Shown: piece after piece, positions 9,448 through 17,331 of the stretch
Numbering within the stretch: position 1 is the first letter of the stretch
Layout: every line of letters begins with the position of its first letter
Source: Alteromonas genovensis
GTDB taxonomy: Bacteria; Pseudomonadota; Gammaproteobacteria; Enterobacterales; Alteromonadaceae
DNA: 64,000 bases
Reading direction: 5' to 3'
Assembly (NCBI RefSeq): GCF_010500895.1
Contig: NZ_JAAAWO010000010.1
Coordinates: 106,316-170,315, forward strand
Made by a program: the position numbers and the translations under genes
The notes under the pieces: model-generated
Databases searched by the model: none
What the model saw: only the letters and a program-made list of their open reading frames with translations
What the model was told of the DNA's origin: nothing

Positions 9448-12168
9448 TTAAAACTCAACAGCAAGCCTTGCATATATTTGACGACCTCTTGGATCGTGAA
9501 CCTTAGAGTCGAAACCACTGTTTGTGAAAACCTGAGGAGGATTTTCATCAGTTAAATTAATGCCCCCCACTGTTAGTAGGTAAGAAGTTTGAGTGTCAAT
9601 CAGGGCACTGAGATCTACATTAAATTGAGCATCAAAAGTTACGTGACTTTCAATCTCTTTCAGACCAGCATTGCCGCAGCCCTGTGATATTATTGTTCCG
9701 TCCGCGCAGTTTTGGTCATCATCGTAGCTGCTTGTGTAACGCACGAATAGATTGGCACTGTAAGCTTCTTTCCTCCAAGTTAAGCCAAGGTTTGCTCGCA
9801 ACTCTGGTGAAGATACTCCAATATTCGTAAAGTTTCTTCGACCAACGCCATCAATTTGGCCTGCTTGCGGGTCATCCAAGTCATAGCCCAACACGTAAGT
9901 CGCTGATAAGTTTGGTACAAAAGTACCCAATTCAGATTCAATTTTGTAGCTTGTTACAAAGTCAATTCCGTTTGTTTCTAAAGAACTCGCATTCACAAAA
10001 GTATTGTTAACTTGCAAAACTGGACCCGTCAATGGGTCCCCCGCACGCACAATGCGTGACGTGTCGGTAGGGTTAAGGTCTAAAAGAGCCTGTGCACTTT
10101 CCTGAATAATCAAATCTTCAAACTCAAAATTCCAGTAATCTAACTCTATCGATAAGTCTTTGAATGGTTCAAAGGACACGCCAAAATTGTATGCTGTAGA
10201 TTCTTCTGGTGTGAGATCTTCATTACCTACGGTGCGAACCGCAGCGAATGCGTTGCCTTGTACCACTGAGTCTGTCAACTGTTGTAAGCTTGTTGCACCG
10301 CCGTTCCGCATAAATATTGATGGTGCTCTAAATGAGGTAGAAATAGATCCCCTCAACGAGAGGTCATCAGAAAAACGGTAATTGAACGCTACTTTAGGGT
10401 CTACAGTATCGCCAATACTACCGCCATAATTTTCATAACGCAGGGCTAATTGAATATCTAATTGATCATTTACAGGCAAGGCCATTTCAGCGAAGGCCGC
10501 CCAAACATCCAATTCACCACTGAAGTCAGGGTTACCAATAACGAATGAAAAGCTGTCCTGATTTGATAATTGATCGTAATCTTGGCTTAGCTCTTCTTCG
10601 CGGTACTGCATTCCAACGGCAAGACCAGCGAATCCGCCACCCATTTCAAAAACATCGAATGAAGCGAAACCTTCCAACACTTGCAGTTTCGATTCAGAGT
10701 CAATAACTTGATCCGCTGAAAACGAGTCTATGACGTATTGCGAATTTGGTGAGGTAGTAAATGACGTAGCGAAAGGATTGAAGTATTCACAAGACCCTTG
10801 ACCTGGGACTGAAGATGGGCTGCTTGGATCACAATTTGCTCCACCGAAACCCGATAATGCTAGATTGAACTCCGTGTTCAAGACATCTTCAACGCTGAAT
10901 AAAAACTCATTTTTTGCGTTGGTGTAACTAATTTCCCAGAAGCCGTTGTCAAGCTCACCTTTAAGGCTAGTATTAAATCGAAATGTTTCTGATTCCGTGT
11001 TGGCAGGATCTGCATCAAAACCATTTCCTTCCGCTCGTCCTAAAAACTGGACCGCTGTACCAAACGGGTTATCCGGATGAGTAGCTGGCACTACAGGCCC
11101 GCGTAAATTTGGAAAACTTGGTGCTCCACCGCGTTCAGCACGATTACGAGCCATTCCAAATTCCGTGGCCCACATGAGGCTGTCTGACAATTCATAATCA
11201 GATTTCACGAATATATTTAGACGACTCTCTTCGGGAACGTAAGAATAACCAGGACCAAAGTCATATTGGCAAGTTCCTAAATCAAGCGAGCCGAAACCAG
11301 GGTAAGGAACGGTCGCTGCAATATTTGCATTACCGCCAAATTCTGCACAACCAGTAGGATCAATAACGGGGACGCCTGGAGGAATTCCGGGTACACCAAA
11401 ATACGAACCTGGATTACCTAAATTACTACTATCGTCTTGTGGACGAGAGAGACGTCTGTCTGACAAGAACAATGGGTCGCGGCTTGTATAACTTACAGCA
11501 GCCATCACATTTCCATTATCTGAGCTGGCCCCCCACAATCCTTGCAGTACATACTCAGAATTATCTCCATGCGCCCCATCTTGATAATCTGCTGTAATTT
11601 TAGCTCCCTCATAATTACGTTTTGTTATGAAGTTGACTACACCCGCAACAGCATCTGAACCGTAAAGAGCAGACGCACCATCTTTGATAATTTCAACACG
11701 ATCGATAGCTATCATCGGTACTAAAGAGCTTGTATCAACGAAGTTTAAACCTTCATTAGTTTGTTGAGAGTTGACCACTTGACGTCGACTGTTGAGCATA
11801 ACCAACGTTGAAGCAACACCCAAACCTCTTAAATTAATGTTTGAGGTTCCCGCCGTCGCATTCTGAGTGAATGCGTCCGGGTTATTTTCGGCACCTGAAT
11901 TAATAGTAAGGGTTTGTGTGATATCAGCGATATTTTTTGCACCAATCGAGTCGATTGCGACGCTGTCTACCACTGCTAGAGGAGAAGGAGATTCAAAGTT
12001 TTCGCTGCGACGAACGAAACTACCAGTAACAAGAATAAGTTCAACATCCCTTTTTGCTTCTTTTTCATTTCCGGTGTCAGCTTCTTGGGCTGTTGCGATC
12101 ATGGGAGAGCAAAGTAGTGCAGCGCCAACATAAGCAGCAACTGCAGTTTTACGCGTATTCAATTTCAT
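9448..12168 (-). CDS. TonB-dependent outer-membrane receptor
   Basis: A 906-residue outer-membrane transporter. The signal peptide is at residues 1-27 (MKLNTRKTAVAAYVG...ATAQ). A TonB-box-like segment follows (ELILVTGSF, about 43-51), then the plug domain (about 55-175, with VNSQQTNEG, VEIIKDGASALYGSDAVAGVVNFITKR) and a large 22-strand barrel ending in an aromatic residue (YARLAVEF). It belongs to the large marine receptors that import siderophores, oligosaccharides or peptides. The plug reading RQVVNSQQTNEGLNFVDTS resembles the subfamily linked to peptide or carbohydrate uptake, but substrate cannot be called. It is monocistronic with its own terminator, and the start has GGAA upstream. No adjacent hydrolase or regulator points to a substrate. 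Confidence 0.93.
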   Translation of the reverse strand: MKLNTRKTAVAAYVGAALLCSPMIATAQEADTGNEKEAKRDVELILVTGSFVRRSENFESPSPLAVVDSVAIDSIGAKNIADITQTLTINSGAENNPDAFTQNATAGTSNINLRGLGVASTLVMLNSRRQVVNSQQTNEGLNFVDTSSLVPMIAIDRVEIIKDGASALYGSDAVAGVVNFITKRNYEGAKITADYQDGAHGDNSEYVLQGLWGASSDNGNVMAAVSYTSRDPLFLSDRRLSRPQDDSSNLGNPGSYFGVPGIPPGVPVIDPTGCAEFGGNANIAATVPYPGFGSLDLGTCQYDFGPGYSYVPEESRLNIFVKSDYELSDSLMWATEFGMARNRAERGGAPSFPNLRGPVVPATHPDNPFGTAVQFLGRAEGNGFDADPANTESETFRFNTSLKGELDNGFWEISYTNAKNEFLFSVEDVLNTEFNLALSGFGGANCDPSSPSSVPGQGSCEYFNPFATSFTTSPNSQYVIDSFSADQVIDSESKLQVLEGFASFDVFEMGGGFAGLAVGMQYREEELSQDYDQLSNQDSFSFVIGNPDFSGELDVWAAFAEMALPVNDQLDIQLALRYENYGGSIGDTVDPKVAFNYRFSDDLSLRGSISTSFRAPSIFMRNGGATSLQQLTDSVVQGNAFAAVRTVGNEDLTPEESTAYNFGVSFEPFKDLSIELDYWNFEFEDLIIQESAQALLDLNPTDTSRIVRAGDPLTGPVLQVNNTFVNASSLETNGIDFVTSYKIESELGTFVPNLSATYVLGYDLDDPQAGQIDGVGRRNFTNIGVSSPELRANLGLTWRKEAYSANLFVRYTSSYDDDQNCADGTIISQGCGNAGLKEIESHVTFDAQFNVDLSALIDTQTSYLLTVGGINLTDENPPQVFTNSGFDSKVHDPRGRQIYARLAVEF

Positions 12169-12578
12169 AGTGTGATTCCAAATCTGGGCGTTTCACTACC
12201 GGCAAATATAATCTCGCGTTCCGCTAGCGACCTGCTATTCGATTTTCTGTTATTTTTATAAGGGCATAAACAACCTATGTCCTCAAATTGATACTATGCC
12301 TGATTTCTAAGTTTGTAAATTTATTGTGAATAATATGTTTACATTAATTTTACACATGGTCTTACCAGTTATACTTTAGAATAAGTCTTGCGGTGAATAT
12401 CGATAATAATGGGTAGAAATTGCGGATTAGGCGTGAAATTAGTTCACAACATGCAACCCTCTTGTGAAGGATGAAATATAAACCTCAACAAATTCATAAC
12501 CTTAAAAGATTTGAAAAAGCGGAACAGTTCTTGTTAACCCTTCTCTATTAGTCTCAAATAGAAGAAAACAACACGCTT
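12169..12578. other. Divergent intergenic region
   Basis: About 410 bp of AT-rich DNA between the receptor (minus) and mscS (plus). It should hold both promoters. I see no gene or RNA. Confidence 0.5.
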
Positions 12579-13484
12579 ATGGAAATACCTCGCATCGACG
12601 ACGTGTATAAATTGCTCACCGGAAAGCTAGAAACTTGGATGGAAAGCGCAATAACTATCCTTCCTAACATTGTGGTTGCATTAATCATTGCCATCGCATT
12701 TGGCTTTATAGCGAGGATTGTAGGAAATATTGCCGGTACTGTGATGCGTCGTACGTTTGAATCTCGCCAGATTGCAGGGTTACTAACGTCTATTGTTAAG
12801 TCGCTTGTTCTAATAGCCGGTATTTTTATTGCTCTTGATTTCGTGGGTTTAAAGGGCACGGTGACATCGCTACTTGCCGGCGCAGGTATTATTGGCCTAG
12901 CCATCGGTTTTGCTTTTCAGGATATGACAGAGAACTTTATCGCCGGTATCGCAATGGGCATTCGGAAGCCGTTTGAAATTGGTGATGTAATAAAAGCAGA
13001 AGGCGTATTTGGTAACGTAAAAAGTATTAACTTGCGCAATACCTTGGTAGAAACATTTTACGGACAGTTAGAAGTTATACCGAACAAGGTTTTGTTTAGA
13101 AATATTCTTACCAACTACTCCACTCTTGGAAAAAGGCGAATAGAAGTTCCTGTTGGCATATCCTATGCCGATGATATTGAAAAAGCCGGCAAGGTCATTG
13201 TCGAGGCGATGAAGGATAAAGAGTACGTCATTATTAAAGATGAAACTGCGGTATATGCGGAATCCTTTGGCGACTCTAGTATTAATTTAGTGCTGTGGTT
13301 TTGGATAAGTTACCCCGGTGAACATGGCTTTATGGGCGTACGCCACGATGCAGTATGTACGGTTAAAACCGTTCTGGAAGAAAACGATATTCTAATTCCG
13401 TTCCCAATTCGTACTTTGGATTTTAATTCAAAAGGGAGCGATAACCTTGACACTATGCTCAAGGACAAAGAAGAAATTCAGTGA
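12579..13484 (+). CDS. Small-conductance mechanosensitive channel, MscS family
   Basis: Inner-membrane channel of 301 residues that opens under membrane tension to release solutes during hypo-osmotic shock. Three transmembrane helices are visible (about 22-48, 68-90 and the pore helix 95-130, with LLAGAGIIGLAIGFAFQD). The cytoplasmic beta domain follows (FEIGDVIKAEGVFGNVKSINLRNT, VIPNKVLFRN) and then the C-terminal cage. Length is close to E. coli MscS (286). The Shine-Dalgarno is weak (AGAAGAAAA). The entericidin-like lipoprotein gene starts 62 bp after its stop and may share its transcript. Confidence 0.93.
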   Translation: MEIPRIDDVYKLLTGKLETWMESAITILPNIVVALIIAIAFGFIARIVGNIAGTVMRRTFESRQIAGLLTSIVKSLVLIAGIFIALDFVGLKGTVTSLLAGAGIIGLAIGFAFQDMTENFIAGIAMGIRKPFEIGDVIKAEGVFGNVKSINLRNTLVETFYGQLEVIPNKVLFRNILTNYSTLGKRRIEVPVGISYADDIEKAGKVIVEAMKDKEYVIIKDETAVYAESFGDSSINLVLWFWISYPGEHGFMGVRHDAVCTVKTVLEENDILIPFPIRTLDFNSKGSDNLDTMLKDKEEIQ

Positions 13485-13546
13485 ACACTGATTTGCGACA
13501 TCTTATGAATAGAATGGCTATTCAAATCATAAAACGGAGATACACT

Positions 13547-13702
13547 ATGAATAAGTTAATAGAGTCAAAGATTTTAAGAACTGCGTTTTTTGCACTAGTA
13601 ATGGGTGCAAGCATCGGTGGCTGTGCCACGGTTGAAGGCGCTGGAGAAGATATTGAAAGTGCTGGCGACGCCATTGAAGATGCCGCTGACGACGCATCAT
13701 AA
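13547..13702 (+). CDS. Entericidin A/B-like small lipoprotein
   Basis: A 51-residue lipoprotein. The N-terminus is a signal peptide with lipobox IGGC (lipidated Cys at about residue 26), followed by TVEGAGEDIESAGDAIEDAA, the short Gly/Ala/acid-rich pattern of entericidins. Enterobacterial EcnB is 48 residues and stress-induced; EcnA has been described as its antidote. Only one copy is present, so toxin or antidote role is unclear. Start: ATG with CGGAGA upstream. An in-frame extension to 13481 exists but begins inside the end of mscS and would destroy the signal peptide, so I reject it. Confidence 0.8.
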   Translation: MNKLIESKILRTAFFALVMGASIGGCATVEGAGEDIESAGDAIEDAADDAS

Positions 13703-13762
13703 GCTAGTACAGATAAGCGTATTAGTTCAAACATCAATGATGTAATAAAAGCTAAGTCGGGA

Positions 13763-13797
13763 CTGTACGTCCGTGTATCATGTACATGGGCGTACAG
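13763..13797. repeat. Long hairpin (15-bp stem) downstream of the lipoprotein gene
   Basis: Arms 13763-13777 and 13783-13797 pair over 15 bp with two G-T wobbles around the 5-nt loop TCATG. No T-run follows on the plus strand, so it is not a standard terminator. It could be a 3' stabilising or REP-like element for the lipoprotein transcript. Confidence 0.6.
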
Positions 13798-13869
13798 CAC
13801 CGGCTGATATTCTCGAATGCTCGTCGCCCTACCCTCAAAACGAGCTTTGAATAAACGTAAAGGTTGGCG

Positions 13870-14316
13870 TTAGGCCAATACAGCAAGCATTAAAAAAGTC
13901 CCTACCAGTGCGGGTTTTCCGCTTGATTTTAGCATGCAGCTAGCTTCGACCTTGTACAATTTCCCTTGAAGTTTATCAGAAATATCAGTGACTTTAAATT
14001 GATATCGAATAGCATCATCACGTCTCACAGGCTCTAAAAAACGTAGCTTATCCATGCCATAGTTTATGGTTGAAGCAATTTTATCGCTGTGCCCTACAAC
14101 TTGTGAAAATGCATTAGGCATTAAAGATGCAGATAGAAAGCCGTGGGCAATCGTAGTTTTAAATGGGCTTTCTTTAGCGCATCGTGCTTCATCTAGATGG
14201 ATCCATTGGTGGTCGCCAGTAGCATTGGCAAACTGAGTTATCATGTCTTGTGACACGACAAGCCATTCTGACTGTTCAATTGTATCGCCTACTGATAAAT
14301 CGATGAGTGTTTTCAT
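13870..14316 (-). CDS. MaoC-family hot-dog hydratase
   Basis: A 148-residue single hot-dog domain protein. The catalytic motif of R-specific enoyl-CoA hydratases is readable as ATGDHQWIHLDE (Asp and His about residues 35-40), followed by TIAHGFLSASLMP. Single-domain MaoC/NodN-like proteins hydrate trans-2-enoyl-CoA to (R)-3-hydroxyacyl-CoA. Start: ATG with AGGA 8 nt upstream. It diverges from a LysR regulator 221 bp away, the classic arrangement of a regulator and its target. The exact substrate is unknown. Confidence 0.88.
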   Translation of the reverse strand: MKTLIDLSVGDTIEQSEWLVVSQDMITQFANATGDHQWIHLDEARCAKESPFKTTIAHGFLSASLMPNAFSQVVGHSDKIASTINYGMDKLRFLEPVRRDDAIRYQFKVTDISDKLQGKLYKVEASCMLKSSGKPALVGTFLMLAVLA

Positions 14317-14537
14317 TGGTTTGTATCCTGTCCTATTTGTAATGTTACTAAACTACTATTACTAAGATGAATGTTTCAATTAACTTTTAATAATAGGTAT
14401 TTATAAATATTCTTGTTACACTCTCGTGAATAATTAGTGGTTGCTGTGAACATAATTGTGACATTTAATTACGTCATCATAGCTTCCGTTTTATCTATTG
14501 GCTTTTTCAGGGCACTCGCCCCACTGAAGGATTACTT

Positions 14538-15440
14538 ATGAATCTCAATAGAGTCGACTTGAACCTTTTTGCTGTGTTTGATGCGATATACACAGCTGGC
14601 AGCTTAACAAAAGCAGCCGATGTCCTATGTATAACGCAACCTGCCGTGAGTAACTCATTAGCAAGATTAAGAGAGATGCTAAACGATCCCTTATTCGTGC
14701 GCACAGGCCACAGCATGACACCAACGCCCGTGGCGCAAAATATCATCGTTCCAGCTAGACAAGCACTCGCTCTATTGCGAAAAAGTGTGCAAGAAAGCCA
14801 CACTTTCGACCCGCTTACGGCTGAAAAATCATTTAATTTTGCGAGTCGAGACTTGTTAGAAGCCAGTATCATGCCCCGTCTAGTGTCTCGCCTTCAAAAT
14901 TTAGCACCTAATATCGGTATAACCAATTACGAAATACCACGAAGCCAGGTGGTGTCAGCAATGGCAAGCGGCACATTAGATTTTTTTGCCGATGCGTCTA
15001 CCTTTACCGACCCCCACCTGTGCAAAGATAAAATTGCTCAAGACAGGTTTGTGGTATTAGCGAGAAAAAATCACCCGGCGCTTAAGAACGGCCTAGATTT
15101 AGAAACGTTTTTGCGCTTAGGCCATATCAACGTATCTCAAAGAAAATCGGGAGCAGGCCCTATCGATATTGCACTAGATAAAATGGGTAAGCGCCGGAAA
15201 GAAGTGATGCGCGGTCAGCACTTTTTAACAGTGCCCAGTACCATTGTTAAGACCGATTTGATTGCGTGTTTGCCATTCCATTTGGCCAAGCACTACGACC
15301 TAGCTATTTATGAAGTGCCTTTTGATTTACCGCCAGTAGAATATTTTCTATATTGGCACGTCAGTGCTGATCATGACTATGCTCATATGTGGATGCGAGA
15401 GCAAATTATGGAAGTAGCAAGCACCTTTAAGCCTCACTGA
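14538..15440 (+). CDS. LysR-family transcriptional regulator
   Basis: A 300-residue regulator with the N-terminal winged helix-turn-helix (about 5-65, VDLNLFAVFDAIYTAGSLTKAADVLCITQPAVSNSLARLRE) and a substrate-binding effector domain (about 90-295). The N-terminus is of the NodD/LeuO-like subtype (LFVRTGHSMTPTP). Start: ATG with AAGGA upstream. It diverges from the MaoC-like gene, which it probably controls (inference). A strong terminator follows at 15477. Confidence 0.92.
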   Translation: MNLNRVDLNLFAVFDAIYTAGSLTKAADVLCITQPAVSNSLARLREMLNDPLFVRTGHSMTPTPVAQNIIVPARQALALLRKSVQESHTFDPLTAEKSFNFASRDLLEASIMPRLVSRLQNLAPNIGITNYEIPRSQVVSAMASGTLDFFADASTFTDPHLCKDKIAQDRFVVLARKNHPALKNGLDLETFLRLGHINVSQRKSGAGPIDIALDKMGKRRKEVMRGQHFLTVPSTIVKTDLIACLPFHLAKHYDLAIYEVPFDLPPVEYFLYWHVSADHDYAHMWMREQIMEVASTFKPH

Positions 15441-15476
15441 GCCTTATAGATATCAATTGTTAAACACCCCATATTA

Positions 15477-15512
15477 AGCCCCAATAAGATTAAACCTCAT
15501 TGGGGCTTTTTT
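15477..15512 (+). terminator. Intrinsic terminator after lysR-type gene
   Basis: AGCCCCAAT / ATTGGGGCT stem with a 15-nt loop, followed by TTTTTT on the plus strand. Confidence 0.88.
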
Positions 15513-15765
15513 ATGTCAGCTTGATACTAGCAACACCCTTTTCTAACAGAATTGTGATTTTCAAACATTGGCGAAAAAGCGCATAAAAAATACGCAAATC
15601 ATTAATACAAAAAGCTAAAAACAACACTAAAGTAGCATGAACTTTAGTATAGGGTATGAACGCTCATACTTAGTTATCTGTTTGCATGTTTTTGCTTTCC
15701 CCGACATTGCGTTTAATTTGGTCGTACACAAAACAACCACCCCATATTGAATAGGAATTTTAACC

Positions 15766-16164
15766 ATGTTGAAAATAGTTAAATCTTCTCTACTTATAGC
15801 CGCGTCTACTATCGCCTTTTCAAACATTGCTCAGGCAGACGACATCAATGATGCCCTTGCTAACATCTGCACTATTGTGGAAGCAGACGACAAAGGCGAA
15901 CTACGTAAAAAAATGCGTCGTGTGCAGTCAGATTACAGATTAAAATTACATGACTATTACTCGGGTATATCGTGTGGTGGACAAAGCTTGATTAGAACAG
16001 CACTTTCTAGCAATGCGGTTGAAGTAGGTACATTAATGGTTAAGAAAATGCCAAGTAAAGTTTTACAAACGCCTGAAGCAGACGGTAAAACACTGCAAGC
16101 ATGGATAGCAGAACAGGGACTGCAGTCTTCTCCAATCTCTGAAGAGCTAAACAGCAGAATTTAA
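15766..16164 (+). CDS. Exported DUF3718-family protein
   Basis: A 132-residue protein with a signal peptide (about 1-24, cleavage after AQA). The mature part contains ICTIVEADDKGELRKKMR and YYSGISCGGQSLIRTAL, the pattern I recognise as DUF3718, common in Alteromonas and Shewanella. The two Cys residues (IC and SCGG) could form a disulfide in the periplasm. Function is unknown. It is a single gene; the convergent hydrolase lies 42 bp away across a shared hairpin. Confidence 0.8.
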   Translation: MLKIVKSSLLIAASTIAFSNIAQADDINDALANICTIVEADDKGELRKKMRRVQSDYRLKLHDYYSGISCGGQSLIRTALSSNAVEVGTLMVKKMPSKVLQTPEADGKTLQAWIAEQGLQSSPISEELNSRI

Positions 16165-16185
16165 GACTCACACATAGCTAAACCC

Positions 16186-16208
16186 GAAAAAGCGCCTCAT
16201 AAGGCGCT
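16186..16208 (-). terminator. Terminator overlapping the end of the hydrolase gene
   Basis: AGCGCC/GGCGCT stem (16191-16196 with 16203-16208) followed by T residues on the minus strand. The right arm overlaps the hydrolase stop codon. Confidence 0.65.
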
Positions 16209-17226
16209 AAATAAACGCTAACACTCTATCAGACGCCCAGTTTGGAAACTCTCGGTGGATCCAATGCGTTGCTGTCTCGTGATAAATAACCTCACAATGA
16301 GGTACATACTTTTCAATCCCGCGTAGCACTGCATTATCAAACGCTAAATCGTTTCTTCCCCACAGCACTAGCGTGGGTACCCCAATATAAATATTGGGCA
16401 CATGAATAGTCTGTAGCACTTCGTCCGACGCATCAACAGGAGGGATATCTTGAGGCATGCATCTGTAGTAATTGAGCATTGCGCTAAGGCGTGCCTCTTG
16501 CCCCCAATCATTCAACAACGTGGAGGCATAATCCCATTGCTGCTCAAAAAAACCTTCTCCAAGCATGTCTTTAAGTAACTTGAAATCTGTAGATATCAAA
16601 CTCGACACTGCGTTTTTATCACGTAGCGAAGAGATATACTGGCTCTTCACTCGTTGTTGTTTGCTTACGATTAAAGATTGAGTGAATGTGGATGGATGCG
16701 CAGCATTCAATATAACCAGTTTATGAATTAAGTCGGGATGAAAAGCAGTGAGCGGCCACGCAATAGCACCTCCCCAGTCGTGAGCAACCAGAATCACTTT
16801 TCTGCCTTTTTTTACCTTCTTAATAAAAGTGGCCATACGATTTATTAACGCAGGAACTTCATACTGTCGTTCTTCACTTAAAGGATCGGAAAGATGATAA
16901 CCAGGTAAGTCTGGCGCAACGATATCGTAGTGCAAAGGTAAGGTACGAATGAACGCTTCCCATGCATGGGCGTTTTCAGGAAAACCATGAAATAATACAA
17001 ACAATGTGTTATCGCTGGTGAGTTCTTTACCTAGTTTCGCTGAGGGCTCTTTACCTAGCTCCGCTGAGGGCTCTTTTTCTAATCCAGCTAAAGGCTCTTT
17101 ACCTAAGCCGGCTGAGGGCTCTTTGCTTCGAGTCGCTGAGGGCTTTTTACCTAAACCCGCTGAGGGCTCTCTACTCAAATAATGAATGCGTTTTCCATCA
17201 ATTGTCACGTATTGCGATTGCAACAT
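16207..17226 (-). CDS. Alpha/beta hydrolase (epoxide-hydrolase-like) with internal 8-residue tandem repeats
   Basis: A 339-residue cytoplasmic hydrolase without signal peptide. The fold motifs are clear: HGFPENAHAW (oxyanion region), DLPGYHLSD, nucleophile Asp in VAHDWGGAIAW, acid region LVLWGRNDLAFD and late His in ETATHWIHREFP. HDWGG with Asp at the nucleophile position fits epoxide hydrolases and dehalogenases. Unusually, residues about 19-66, between the first two beta strands, are six copies of an 8-residue unit of type EPSAGLGK, encoded by a 24-bp minisatellite. Homologues normally have a short turn there. Start: ATG with GGGAG 4-5 nt upstream. It is followed by a terminator and separated from the acyl-CoA dehydrogenase by another. 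Confidence 0.87.
   Translation of the reverse strand: MLQSQYVTIDGKRIHYLSREPSAGLGKKPSATRSKEPSAGLGKEPLAGLEKEPSAELGKEPSAKLGKELTSDNTLFVLFHGFPENAHAWEAFIRTLPLHYDIVAPDLPGYHLSDPLSEERQYEVPALINRMATFIKKVKKGRKVILVAHDWGGAIAWPLTAFHPDLIHKLVILNAAHPSTFTQSLIVSKQQRVKSQYISSLRDKNAVSSLISTDFKLLKDMLGEGFFEQQWDYASTLLNDWGQEARLSAMLNYYRCMPQDIPPVDASDEVLQTIHVPNIYIGVPTLVLWGRNDLAFDNAVLRGIEKYVPHCEVIYHETATHWIHREFPNWASDRVLAFI
17019..17180. repeat. 24-bp minisatellite inside the hydrolase gene
   Basis: About six tandem 24-bp units; each plus-strand unit begins TGAGGGCTCTTTACCTA or a close variant. Complete units start at 17041, 17065, 17089, 17113 and 17137, with degenerate ends. The period is a multiple of three, so copy-number change keeps the hydrolase frame. 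Confidence 0.9.
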
Positions 17227-17251
17227 AACACTCCCTCATAGGCAGGAAATA

Positions 17252-17307
17252 AAAAAGCCGGGAAGCGTGAAATACGTATTAAGCGCATTCACCCTCACCC
17301 GGCTTTT
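17252..17307. terminator. Bidirectional terminator between hydrolase and beta-oxidation operon
   Basis: AAAAAGCCGGG (17252-17262) pairs with CCCGGCTTTT (17298-17307), with a 35-nt loop. It ends the minus-strand beta-oxidation operon. Confidence 0.65.
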
Positions 17308-17331
17308 ACCACAAGATGTTGTAAGCGTTAA

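Noticed and set aside
13481..13546. Upstream extension of the lipoprotein gene
   Set aside because: It would start within the end of mscS and bury the lipobox; the internal ATG has its own CGGAGA.
17019..17180. CRISPR-like array
   Set aside because: Units are contiguous with no spacers and lie in frame within a gene; no cas genes are present.
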